Shown here one piece after another: positions 44,031 to 56,000 of a stretch of DNA of 64,000 bases (the first letter of the stretch is position 1; every line of letters starts with the position of its first letter). The stretch is from Alitta virens (lineage: Eukaryota > Annelida > Polychaeta > Phyllodocida > Nereididae): assembly GCA_932294295.1 (NCBI GenBank), contig OW028578.1, positions 38,400,685-38,464,684 on the forward strand, given 5' to 3'. Under the pieces are notes generated by a model that was not told where the DNA came from, ran no database searches, and saw nothing but the letters and a program-made list of their open reading frames with translations. The translations under genes were made by a program, and so were the position numbers.

Positions 44031-45645
44031 TTGTTTTGATTTACTTGAGCATGAGAAACATTGATGACTGATTGAGGCAGGATTGATTGGAAGATTGATG
44101 ACTGATTGAGTCAGATTGACAAGAGGACAAGTCTGGCTTAGACTGACCTAGCCAGTGTACATAGAGCTTGGGACTGCTACAAAGAAGATGAATGAGCCCC
44201 GAGACTTTATAAACTGCACACACAGAGCTGTGCTAAACTTCACTTAGATCCTAGTTTTTACTTAAGAAAAACAGGCTGGCTTAATTGATGGAGAGCACTG
44301 GAGCACATCAGTTCGGTAAATTTGCATAATCATGAGCGTTTGACCCACGATGCTCTGTGTGAAACAGTACATTAATTTATAAGTACATATGAAAAATGCA
44401 ACTATAATATCTTATTACATTTAACAATGACGATTAACTATAATGTAATAATATATGACCTATTAAAGTAATTAGCTATTTTGTTTATGTTACTTATTGA
44501 TTCATTCATTCAATAGTTTTTTCATAACCATCATCATTGATCATATTCACATAATTTTTTATGCTTGCAGTTACAGTTCCTTAAACATATTAGTGGAGGG
44601 TTACAGGAAATGGGAATATTGGAGACGTTGGCACTAAGCAGTGACCCATCTGTGTTTACTTAATCTGTGGCTGAATTTACCAGTGCCACCAGTGTCAAAC
44701 ACAGCAACTATTTTTTCTGATAAAAACCTGCACAGAGAAGATATACCCAGAAGCGCCTTCTGTGTTCACATAATCTGTGGTGGTTGAATCAACTATTGCA
44801 GCGCCACCAGTGTTAAAAACAGAAATACTTTTTTCTGATAGAAAATTGACCTTCCTATCTTAAAATTAATAGAATATGATAATGTGTAGTTAGGCAATAG
44901 CTGTGAAAATTTTAAGCAGTTGTGGATTAAGGCTGCAAGTTTTTTATGGAATTTCAGTCCTCATGTATACGTAATTAATTGCACTAACTCTAATATAATA
45001 ATAATATAACTAGAAAGCATGCTACAGTTTATGCACTTGAATTGATCAACACTACCCACCCGTCCCCCCCAGCCGGGGCACAAAACTTAAAACATCTTTG
45101 CATCCGTCGTGGCCTGCATTGAAATTTGTTTGAATGTATTACCTCCAAAATTAAATAAAACTGTTCTCTTTACTATGTAAGCGTACACTGAGGGTCTATA
45201 TTAAAAATTACAGGAGCGAGACCAAAAACCATTAAAAATATTCTTATTCACTCTTCCATGAAGGTTCAGACTTAACAATCACGTGCACTTCAGCAGTCAT
45301 ACGTATAAACATTTAGACTTGTATACACATCATGCAAGACCTTTCACCATGGTGTACGAAGATGTAAGTAAAATTCTGTTTTAGTCTTAAGGGGCGTTCA
45401 TACAATCATGTAAAAGACCTACGTATGACCACATACATCAAAACTGGGCTATACATGCTCACTCATGGCTCTATTTATCACGTATAACTTTTTTGTACGA
45501 GCATACGTGGGGCAATCATAGATCGATCGCCGGCAGTCCGTAAGACGCTCGCCGGACGTCAGTAAAACGCTCGTCGGACATCCGTACTAAGAATTAAACG
45601 TTCAACACAAAATTATTTAATATGAAATGGTATTTTGAATAATTA
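44031..45645. other. Stretch without a recognised gene
   Basis: 44660-44720 and 44755-44840 share 'tctgtg...cagtgccaccagtgt...aaacacag' words, a diverged direct repeat of about 110 bp. Nothing else is supported. Confidence 0.45.
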
Positions 45646-45758
45646 CCCAGATAGTATTCCAAATCATTTCAGCATTGGCGTTGGCGACATCAAAATTATG
45701 CTATGCCGACGGTGGCCTTTACAGAAACGACACTGGCCCGATTGGGAATGCTATCTGC
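45646..45758. mobile_element. MITE family M1, diverged copy
   Basis: 'cccagatagtattccaaatc' at the left, 'gattgggaatgctatctgcg' at the right, about 113 bp. The interior again has short 'ggcgacatc'-type words. Confidence 0.65.
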
Positions 45759-46204
45759 GCAACCCTTAAAACTTGCTGCCTTGTTAAAGATGAAATATGT
45801 GTGGTATAACCATACAATGCAAATGGGTTGAGCTAATCATGTCACAACATTCAAACCGTATTGTCATAATATGAATAATGAGGACCCCATGAAAGCTTGC
45901 AGCAATGGTTTTCTTATCAAATAGTGTAGACTATACTGTCACAAGATGAATACATGGCACCTTCATAATTTTCCATGAAAATGTAAACCGATATATCCAA
46001 ACTTAAAAATTCGCACTACAAAGCACATTACTTCAATATTGCTTCAATATTGTGAATGACCTAGTTGAAGTGATATGCAATACATCATTTCATATGCAGG
46101 CAGGGAATGATTTTTGAATGACAATTTTCTGCTGTGAAATTAATTGTGTACATTTCATGCTTTGTATCCCACAGGATAAAACTTGCTAACTCCATTGTGC
46201 CAAG

Positions 46205-46310
46205 CAAGTTAGCACTGTGATAGCCTGTCCATGTAATGATGAGATGATAAGACCTGCCATCCTGACCATGTCACATATTTACCCCATGTGTGGAATCTTC
46301 TACATGTCTC
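46205..46310 (-). mobile_element. SINE family B fragment, minus strand
   Basis: 'gatgagatgataagacctgc' and 'catatttaccccatgtgtgg' are family-B body words in reverse orientation. Confidence 0.5.
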
Positions 46311-46339
46311 ATTATGTTCAAGGTCTAAATGTTACTGAG

Positions 46340-46560
46340 GGAGCAGGGGCAGCACACTGGGCTGCCAATCACTGGGTCCTGGGTTAGAAACAAGACAATG
46401 TTGGAAGGTTGCTTCGTGATTTGAATCATTCCTTGGCACCTGCTTGTCTTGGCCCGGTGGTCTGATGTCAAATGCTATCCGGGATCCTCCCTATCTGGTG
46501 AAAAAATGTATGTGGTAAAGCCCATCTCACCCACATCCACCTCAATGCTACTGGATCTGA
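46340..46560 (+). mobile_element. SINE family A-like, highly diverged
   Basis: 'gcacactgggctgccaatca', 'ctgggtcctgggtta' and a tail with 'cccatctcacccacatccacc' follow the family-A order, but the body differs. It may be a related subfamily. Confidence 0.45.
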
Positions 46561-46564
46561 AGCT

Positions 46565-46680
46565 TAGTCAGCTTACAAGACCAGCTGCCAGAGGCACATT
46601 TACCCCATGGGTGGGGTGTTTCACTCGCCTGTCATGCGATCAACACCCAGCTGGGATGTAGCTCTCTCATGTCTGTAATG
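46565..46680 (-). mobile_element. SINE family B fragment, minus strand
   Basis: 'acatttaccccatgggtggg', 'tgcgatcaacacccagctgg' and 'gatgtagctc' are family-B words in reverse orientation. Confidence 0.55.
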
Positions 46681-46924
46681 AAATTAAATTGAATATGTTT
46701 CATGCTTCATTACCCACAAGCCAAGCAAAGTAGCAATTTAACAACCTGTCTAACTTATCAAGACTTAAACTAAATATATCACTGAATAGCATGGTTAATG
46801 TGATTAAGTGCAGTTATGCAATGTTCTTGACAAAATTACCTTGTGGATTCCATTCAAAGCAAAAAAAATTGAATGTTGAGCAAAATATTGAAAGAGTGCA
46901 GTTTGTTTTGTGAAGTGTCAACTG

Positions 46925-47125
46925 AAGCATAGACAAAACAAATAAATCTAAAATGGATGGGTTTTGGGGAAGTGGGTAAAGAATTTGGTTTCCGAGAAAA
47001 TGACTAATGAAATTAACTGATGCATAAACAAACAAAAAAAATACATCTGAAGGGGAAGGGTTTTGGGGAAGTGGGTAAAGAATTTGGTTTCTGAGAAAAT
47101 GACTAATGAAATTAGGCATAAAAAT
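46925..47125. repeat. Two tandem copies of an about 99-bp unit
   Basis: 'ggttttggggaagtgggtaa' begins near 46960 and again near 47060, each followed by 'agaatttggttt' and 'gagaaaatgactaatgaaat'. The two minus-strand frames here (46814-47140 and 46948-47166) are repeat shadows. Confidence 0.85.
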
Positions 47126-47579
47126 GTATTTAAAATGCACACATACATGATGGGATCAGGACCCATATCATTAAAAGAAGTCTCCGCATTATATTGTTCA
47201 TGTAAAGAGATAAAACTTTCAAGCTGACTGATTGGGTATTAGAATTGAAATAACAGTATGATACAAGAAAAAATGTTTATATAATTACGTTATTTTGAAA
47301 TCCTCACAACCTAGATAACGTAGGGCTGATGACTGAAAAGTCATAGAATATATGTATTTGACATTATGAACAGATATATTATTAATTAAGCTCACAAAAC
47401 ACAACTGTGCAAAACATAACCATTTTAAAATAGTATGCTTCTGTATCTTATGCATACTATTACCATGGTTGATGAAATAGTTTTTTTTAAATCTGGATTT
47501 GATTTTTTTCCAGAAGGTGAAGCAAATGCTTTTGCTATAGTTTAATGACAGCTAGCTATTTATTTATTTATTATTTATT

Positions 47580-48010
47580 CAAATATATTTAAATATAGGA
47601 CAACAATATTCAGACAAAGTTGTTTTTCAAGTTTGTCCTGTTACAAAAAACATAAAACAATCATCATAAATATATATAAATATGTACATAAAAGACTTAT
47701 ACAAAATAAAAGCAAGTTATAATATCATAAAGCACCACTTAGGATCAATTTGTTATGTTTGAATTTGATCATATTTAAATTACTATCACATTTTAAATCT
47801 GCAGGCAAAACATTCCATAATCTACCAGCTGTGGATACAAAGTTTTTAGGTTGCGACATATTTTCAAATGGTATAAATACATTCATGCTGTCAAAAGACC
47901 TTGTATTACGTAAAGCAATTTCACATTCCACTGTAATATTATTACAAAGGTATTGAGGAGCAAGTCCATTTATAAATTTAAAAATGAGAAGTATGTTAAA
48001 ATATTGAAAT
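47580..48010 (-). mobile_element. Decayed LINE C-terminal end, minus strand
   Basis: On the minus strand from 48010 the sequence reads 'RFQYFNILLIFKFINGLAPQ', then about 30 residues on 'SFDSMNVFIPF', then 'STAGRLWNVLPADLK' and 'LNMIKFKHN'. This is the stock end of non-LTR retrotransposon proteins (FK-x-x-NGLAP, P-x-x-x-x, LWN-x-LP). The 68-residue minus-strand frame at 47725-47931 is part of it. AT-rich 3' UTR continues to about 47580. It belongs to the same family as 21940-22470. Confidence 0.7.
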
Positions 48011-48049
48011 CTTTGTTGAACGTTCCATATAAAAACAGGGACATTTTTT

Positions 48050-48630
48050 GGGTCCTTACTGACACTGCTGACATCAAAATGCTTAACTTTTTGTCACCTT
48101 CCTGACGTCAGGATGCTATCCATACTGACATTCAGGAGGACACCATTATTGACAACTTACTGACCAGTCATAGACTGAGCAGCAGTTTCACAAATGCCAG
48201 TAGGGTCCAATATAGGCTTTCTTACTGACATCAGGATGCCTGTGAAATTTCATTCTTACTGACAGTCAGGAGAAACTGTGTTCTTAGGGTTTACTGACAT
48301 ACCATAGATAGGTTTCAATGTCAGCATTGTTTTATTTTTGCTGTCTTACTGACATCTGGATGTGCATCAAATGACATGCAAACTGATACGAGATATTTGA
48401 CAAATGTCAGTAGTGTGCAATTTTTGCCTTTTTCCTGACATCAGGATACCCGTAAATGTAACCAATAATATCATTGAACACTTTGCAGTATTGAGTCACC
48501 AATAAACGACAACAAGGAAAATTTTGAAATATGTTTATTTGTCACATTTTTTTGACATGCAATAGATTTATTTGCACACATTAATGTTGCCTACTGCGTC
48601 AGTAGTACTGACATACAATGCCGTGCATAA
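48050..48630. repeat. Degenerate repeats of a TTACTGACATCAGGATG motif
   Basis: The motif or close variants recur at about 48053, 48098, 48133, 48223, 48259, 48346, 48433 and 48600, both as 'cttactgacatcaggatg' and as 'tgacatacc'. Spacing is irregular. No frame is kept open. Confidence 0.6.
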
Positions 48631-49838
48631 GCAAGTGAACCCCACTGCAAACCATCTATCTTGAAATTTATTTGTATTAACAGCACTTCAAAATTAAAAC
48701 AGCATCATGAAATTAGGCTACACTAACTAATCTGGTCTCCTCTAATCATGATAAACAAACACTTTCTGGATTATTAGCCTTTTTGGGAGTTTCACTTAAG
48801 CTGGCATTTTACTATGCTGTTAGGTATCACATTCATTGAAAAGATCACAAGCGCCAGCGGCAAAATTACACTAACTACCTAATGTTTTATTATAAGCCAA
48901 AGAGCAAGCAATGATAAATTATTTTTAAGGCTGGCGCCTGTGAACAGATATTCAAAATGACAATTTATTCACAGATAGCTTATATAGTATACTTAATAAA
49001 TTTGATATATCTGATTTTATGCATTTTATTAGCGATATAACAACTAGCCTATGTGTCATGAATTCATAATACAATTTCATGACTGATAACCAATGCAATA
49101 AAGTTTACATATGGCACAATTACAATGTATGAGACATATATATTGTGTATGAATTTTATTTGAGGTGTCAATTAGTTCTTAGCATTATACTTTGATTTCT
49201 ATAAAAATCTTTTTATATTCAATTATGTTATATGGCTAGCGGAAATCCTGGCTTCTGATTGGCTGAGAGCTGTGCAATATTTTCATATATGACATTTTAT
49301 ATTGCATTGGGTGGCAGAAGAGGTATTTTCTAAGTATAAACAAATTATTGTACCTCCGTACTTTAGCACACAAAGGGCAATTACACTGTAACAATAACAA
49401 ATTGTCATTTGCTGCATTTTGCATAACAGGCAATTAGGATTGTGTGACTGGAAGGTTAGCAACTCTTTCATTAAAAAAAAAATTTACAATTTGTTGTCAA
49501 TGAAATTGATGGCTTTTGTGAGGTTAAAAAAGATTAAAAAACAAATTGAATATCGTTGTGGGTTGCCATTACAAGCATATAAGTGTGTCAATTGTCAAGC
49601 AGGCCCTGAAATTGTCTGCCAAGTTAATATCATTTATCACATCTTGTGTATACTTCAGTTACATTTGTAATATTTATTGTCAATTATTATTTTTATAACT
49701 CTTCAATTGAAAAAACAAATTGTGCATGTATTTGTAAAGACATGTGTTTTCTATGAAGAAAAATAAAGATTACACCAGATGAAGGTTGCGAAGGCATATT
49801 CACTCTATGTAAATTGAAATGCCATATAATATAACAAT
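48631..49838. other. Stretch without a recognised gene
   Basis: Short frames at 49236-49471 and 49419-49670 have no recognised domain. 'caatgccgtgcataagcaag' at 48618-48637 resembles a Tc1-like terminus, but no partner was found. Confidence 0.4.
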
Positions 49839-50025
49839 TACTGCACAGTCTCTCGTGCAATATGTTATTGCTTCAGCGCGTGCTCCACATCGTGCACTAT
49901 CTGTTGTCTTGGATGCAAAAAATGTATGTGCTTGACATTAAGAAAAAAGTCAGCACTAAAAATGTGAATCAGAACTCTTTAGGAAAATTAAGCATTACTG
50001 CACAGTATCTCGTGCAATAGCAGTT
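49839..50025. repeat. Direct repeat pair 'ttactgcacagt.tctcgtgcaata'
   Basis: Near-identical 25-bp strings at about 49839-49863 and 49994-50018, 155 bp apart, each followed by an AT-rich stretch. Confidence 0.6.
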
Positions 50026-50164
50026 TTTATGGCACCTCGACAACCAATATTGCACTACGCTTTGCCTGATCTATCTTGTTGGAAACTTTATGTAAAGTGT
50101 CTATTTCAATCTCCCAAAACTAATTTATAGGAAAAAAAAAGGGATATACACTTCACACTTGATT

Positions 50165-51765
50165 AATATATATATCTTTTATTCGACAGCTTCCTGTCAT
50201 TCATGACATATGTGTCATAATGTAAACAGAAAATACAAAGTAAATGACATACAGTAACAGTTAAAGAATAATAGAAAAGTAGTAAATAAAACTAGGTTCC
50301 AGCTACGTTAAAGATTTGTTACAATACAATAGCAACATAATAATGTACAGTTTTCAATGTGAAGTTCAATCTTGTTATATTTACATATATAAATCATACA
50401 GCATTATCCATAGCAAATGATCTAACACATAGGTAATTAAAAGGAACGTATATACATGTATGTAAAAATATACAAGATCAAAGATATGGTATACAAATGT
50501 TCATAATGCAGAGACTCAGAATGGTCAACATCTTTAATGTCAGACGATGGATGATGACTCAAACGTTTATTAGGCATCAACATTTACCAGAAATTTTCCA
50601 AGGGATTTTAGCAACTCAGGCTCTTTTGATTTCATGATGGTCTTAAATCTATCTTCACTATTTAGTTGCTCAAAATTATCTATGTAATCATTAGCTACTT
50701 TAAGGAGTTCCTCACGACTAAGTTTATTATGCGGACATACTATGAGACAATGTTTTTCATCTTCAATTTCATGCATACTGCATTTTAGGCATAGCCTCTC
50801 AGCTGCTGGCAATATAGGATTTTCATGTCTACCTGTTTCAATACGCAAATTATGTGAGCTTACTCTAAATCTGGCGATTTTATTATACATTTTTCTGCTT
50901 AGGTTTAATATGAGATAAAGTTCTAGTCTATAATCAGTCTTGAAGAGTTTATAGGTTCTAAGTTTTGGCTGTAACGTGGAATCATTTATTTCAGCTAATA
51001 TAGTATCCTGACATTTATCATAAATTTTAGATTTGAATGTTTTAATAATGGATTCTAGCTCATTATTAGCAAGTCTTAAATGGTCTCTTTGCGGATAATG
51101 TTCATTGAGTATATGAATAATTTTTGCAACCCAAGCGTTATTACCAGAAGTGTTAATCTCTTTTTGCTCGTTTAAACATTTTTTAAGAATATTATTAGCT
51201 GGCAGTCTTTCCAGTTTAATCCAGAAGTTGATTATTCTGAACTTTTGCCGCACATGTAATGGGAATCTGCCTGTCTCACTATACACTGCTTGTGATGAGG
51301 TCTGTCTCCTAACTCCCAGCATATTTTTCAGATATCCTAATTGTATCTTTTCTAGGTTATTAACAGGTTTGTGACTGGACCATAGTTCACAATTATATTC
51401 AAGGACTGGTAAAATATATGTGTCAAACATTTTTAGAGCAAGTTTAGGAGTGATGTATCCTAATGCCTGCTTAGTGTCACTTTGCAAAGCAAAAAGTGCT
51501 TTTTGGGCTTGTGTAACAAGATAATCAGTCATTTTTACATGCATGTTACGTTTGTTAGTTAACCTAGATATTTGGTCAAGGTGTCAACGTTTTCAATTAG
51601 TTGTGTATTGCCATATTTCATTATTTTAGTCTTTCCTACATTAACAATGAGATGCCACTTTTTGCAGAATTCATGAAGGGAATTTATGCTGTTTTGAAGA
51701 GATGTTTCGGAATGTGCTATTAGAATTATATCATCAGCATATGATATATGTGTGAGCACCAGAAA
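50165..51765 (-). mobile_element. 5'-truncated LINE with partial reverse transcriptase
   Basis: Two minus-strand frames belong to one element. 51559-51759 encodes 'ISYADDIILIA', the catalytic YADD block of reverse transcriptase, and 'WHLIVNVGKTKIMKYG'. 50570-51544 (324 residues) encodes the thumb and C-terminal part ('LPVLEYNCELWSS', then 'KIQLGYLKNMLGVRR'), with a Cys/His set near the end ('LCLKCSMHEIEDEKHCLIVC'). A stop and frame change at 51545-51560 separate them. Upstream motifs and the endonuclease are missing. The 400 bases below 50570 are probably its 3' UTR, ending in an AT repeat near 50165. Confidence 0.85.
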
Positions 51766-51949
51766 TTAATGATGTTGTCAGTGGTCTAGAATCAAACTAA
51801 GCCTATATATAACACTAAGCCTATATATAATATAGATCATTGTCTTTACTCTATTGTGTACAGGACTAACAAGCTTTGCTTTTAAGTGTATTCATGTACA
51901 CAGTAACGAGCTGTCTTCAATTAAACCATAGTTGTATGGTAAATAATGT

Positions 51950-52310
51950 TAATATGGTATGCAGCCTGCTACTGTAAATCTTGTACCGCAAGATACTGTG
52001 AATCTACCCTGCGGCATAATACTATACAATTTACAGTTAAGGCAAAGAAAATAGCATTCTTCTGTAATTTATCCAGCAAATCACTGTGAAATACACCAAA
52101 TCCACTATAAAGCATGTCACCGCATATTTTACAGGACTATACTGTAAAACTACCCTGCACCATAATACCATAATAGCATTTTACTGTAAGTTACAGTACA
52201 ACAGTAATTTATGGTAAGGTGCCATTTGTATGATTTTACGGTAGTGATCATCACGCTTTAACAGATCCATGCATGCGCTGTAGATTTTACAGTAAACATC
52301 TGTTTGCTTT
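51950..52310. repeat. Cluster of ACTGTAAA/TTTACAGT motifs
   Basis: The motif and its reverse complement occur many times ('actgtaaatc', 'tttacagtta', 'ttactgtaagttacagta', 'tttacagtaaa') in two related blocks containing 'ctaccctgc(g/a)(g/c)cataat'. A further relative lies at 52764-52852. It is probably a decayed inverted-repeat element family. Confidence 0.6.
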
Positions 52311-52448
52311 ACATATTAGACTCAGACTCACACTTGAATTTATTCGGCAAAAAGAAAAAAAGAAAAAGAACACACATACATGGTAAACAGACAGGCAAAT
52401 ACATTTCCAAAAGAAATAGTTAATTAATACTTTAAGAAATAAAACAAT

Positions 52449-52510
52449 ATAAATTCTGGGACTACATGACCATATATATATAAATTCTGGGACTACATGA
52501 CCATATATGG
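52449..52510. repeat. Tandem duplication of a 31-bp unit
   Basis: 'aaattctgggactacatgac' followed by 'catatatat' occurs at 52451 and 52482. Confidence 0.85.
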
Positions 52511-52954
52511 CTGCTGGAGGGGGATCACCCATTATTCATTCAGCTGACTATGTCTAGGAGAAAAGATGTTATTCACAGGCTCAGGTTCAGTGGTATTAGT
52601 ACAGAATGAAAAAGAACATTAGGTTTTTTTTAATTTTTAAGCGCAATAGCTGAGATACTTTGTTTAGGAAAATGTAGGTATATATTTATAAATTTATGGT
52701 TAAATAATCGATTTTGACAAATATATGAATAAAGATATCAACATCATCAATTATTAAGGTGGACCGACTTATACTGTAATTTTCACAGCAAAATACTGTG
52801 AAAAATATGCTAGCTAAATACCGTAAAAACAACAGGAAATTTGTAACAGTGTAGGTTTTTTCTTTAAGTTGGCTTTTTTGATTTATTTGTAAATATTCTT
52901 CACTTTCAATAATTGTCATTGGAGGCTAGACCAGCAAATTATGACTGTGACCTA

Positions 52955-53050
52955 ATGGGGAGAAAAGTAACAGAGCCTACCGAGAGCAATAGCACCGTAG
53001 CATATACAAAGAATATGTACCAAGAAGCGCCACTCCCTATACTTCACATT
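52955..53050 (+). CDS. MS4A-like gene, candidate exon 1
   Basis: ATG at 52955, 32 codons ending at 'cacatt', donor GTAAAT at 53051, phase 0, compatible with exon 2. It encodes a hydrophilic N-terminus ('MGRKVTEPTESNSTVAYTKN'...). The frame continues open past the donor to 53119, so the exon end rests on phase and position only. A diverged second copy lies at 55500-55580. Confidence 0.4.
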
Positions 53051-56000
53051 GTAAATGCTGCACCTCCTTTTCCCAGCATGCATAGTGCGTCGGAGTTCTG
53101 TAACGTCCCTGGTGGATAATGAAATTCATTCAGAAACTTCCAGTCAAGTGCCTAGATTTGCCAATTTTACATGAACATTACAGTAAAATGTCATTTCCAC
53201 ATTATTTCATTGTCATAATGGGCGAATGGAGCTAAATATTTACCATATGTACGAGGTCAACAAACACCAGAATCTGGATGCTATCATGTCCGTATCATGG
53301 CATATGACGTCATAATCAGTCAGTATGATGTCACTCAATTGTACCGATTGTTCTCTGTTCATGACGTAATCAGTTTGGTTAATAATGCATCTCCTTTTCC
53401 CTGAGGCATAGCACGACCTACTTACGAGAATGTCACTACATCATTGTTGCATTGATGACTTCAAAGAATAGATGACGTCATCAAACAATACGTTTAGCTC
53501 CTAAGCTTTTTTATACAGGAAATTCCGAAAGCTCACGTGGCTCTACCTAGCGTATATTCCTCGACTTCCACTACCCACAATGCTTTCTGAAGTTTGAATT
53601 GGTCAGATGGATCGTACCGAAGGCTGATCCAAAAAATGGCTGCCATGCCATATGTTCATGTTCAAGGCCATAATGGGTCTGAAGCTTAGTGTAATGTTAT
53701 TTTTATTGGTTATTTACATTGCTATATTTTGTTATTATTAATTGTAATTGAGAATGCGAAACCAAATAGATATCAGCCTAATCAGGGTTGCTAGATATAT
53801 CTCCTTGATCTCCTGCACCAATCTACTCACTTATTAGGAATAGCATTTCCTGGAATGTGATGATGTGGCAGGAGGGCAAGAGGCAAACCCCTCTGATTGG
53901 TTGAGAGGTCAAAAGATCAAGCTGGGCTTGCCTCTGGGCAGACAGTTGAAGTTTGGATGTGAAAAGGATAAGAAGTATTCATGATTGTATCTATAGATCA
54001 GTTTGGATTTAATAAAACAGATATATGACAAGTCATGGAGTTGTGAGATAATTCAAAACACAATATTAGGTTTATACGACCAGCCGCCACAAAATGACAT
54101 AACGAGTCCACACCATGTTACAGATTTACCCCAGGGTTAGGGTCCTTTAATGCCTCAGCATCGACATGGAGTACAAGTTAAGAGCTCATGCTATGGTGCC
54201 ATAGTCTCTGTTCTAAATACAATTCTTAACTAGTAACCAAAGTCTTTCAATTATCACAGCCCTTCAGAAACTATTTCAGACATGAAAACTAGACTGTGCA
54301 TTTTTCACGAGCACTTGAATTATTTTGCCCAAATCGAGGTTTCTTATACATAATATATTGTATCATGTATACGGAGCTGCTGCCAGGCACTAAGATAAAT
54401 TCCAGTGTTCGTGGCATATTTAGAGTTACAGAAATATTGCTTGGTGACATTAAAATAACTACAGTAATGCACTTAGTTTCGTACTGAGTTGTTTGATATC
54501 ATTGCATTATATTCTTACTGATCAATTTCTAATCTTTGCTTATTTCCAGGATTTTGATATCTCGTTTAAACGGAAGACAGCTAGAAACCTTGGCATAATT
54601 CACATATTTTTTGCCATTATCATAGCAGCTGCAATAGGTACTTCACTAGGAATTCAAGGGATTTCTGTACTGGGCATTGATGGAGTGGTGATCATCATTA
54701 CCTTGGTTGGACCTCTCATTGTAAGTGGTCTGGTGACACTTCATGCTGAATATCCTTATTAAATACAATATCAGGATTTCCTGATGCCTCAGCCTCTCAA
54801 TGTCTCAGAGCTACTGGTCTAAATCCTAGCTAAGATACTTTATGACCAGATGCCAAAGGTAATGAGATGAGATGTTGAGGCGTTTTTGGTGCACATAACA
54901 TTTTTACCCCATCGGTAATGGGGTCTTTTAATTGCCTCAGCATTGACACTGAGGATAACAAGAAATGTTTGTGTGGGAAAATTTCGTGAATACACCTTTT
55001 TCAATATCCTTTTTTGATTTTTTGATTTTTTTTTTTTAAATTGGAGGTAATGGACAACAAAGAATCCGAAACAAAGCAAAGAAAAAACAGTTTTTATCTA
55101 AAGCATAAATTTAAATATTTGACCAATAATTTATTAGAATTTAGATTCCCAATCTTCAGATTCATTATAATCGATGAATTTACCTTCAGAAGGCTTTGAT
55201 ACTTTAAAATCTCCTGAAAGTAAATTCATTGATTAATACATTTTTATGATTGTGACTTATGATGTTCTTGACATTGGCCAAGGCTAATTAATTTGATTTA
55301 TAATTTGTTCTCAATGCGTTCAAAAGAAATATACATTTGTATATATATATAATTAAAAGGGATGCTAAGACAACACCTCAACTCCATATGTGACTCAATG
55401 ATGTCATATTTAATTTACAAAATTTGTTTAATTTCAGTTTTTTGTGGCTGGAGTATTAGAAGTAGTATCAGCAACTTCGAAATCAGTGAGTATTCCATGC
55501 CCCACTATGAATGGGCAGAGAAAGTAACAGAACCGTCAGGGGGCACTATGACCGTAGTACATAAAAAAACAATATGAAGACGTCACTCTACTAATCTTGC
55601 ATTGATGATGTCACACCATACATGATGTCATCATACAATACTTAAGTCTATGGTGTGTCAGTGACCCCTTGTTCTCTTTGATGCATTGCAACTCTTTTCC
55701 GACATTTTGATGTGTCCATGTTTTGAATATTCGAAGATTAATTATTCTTTATTTGCAAAGATGGTCAATGAACTTTCTAGTGTAATTTGAGATCATATTA
55801 ACAACAATAATTTTCGGAAATAGTGTGAACTGTGACTCATCACGACCTAAGTTATGGGTAAATTCTTCATAGTGTGCCCTGCCCTTTCTGACTTCAGTGC
55901 AGTTTCCACTTTTTAAGACCAGTTCACACCTTCACGATTTTGACAGCAATTTTTCATGACAAAGAAATGAATATGATCGCAACAATCTTAATGTGTTGTG

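Noticed and set aside
53857..54068. Possible solo LTR ('gtgatgatgtggcaggaggg' to 'ttcaaaacacaatatt')
   Set aside because: Only one copy is visible, no target duplication was found and the ends are not convincing.
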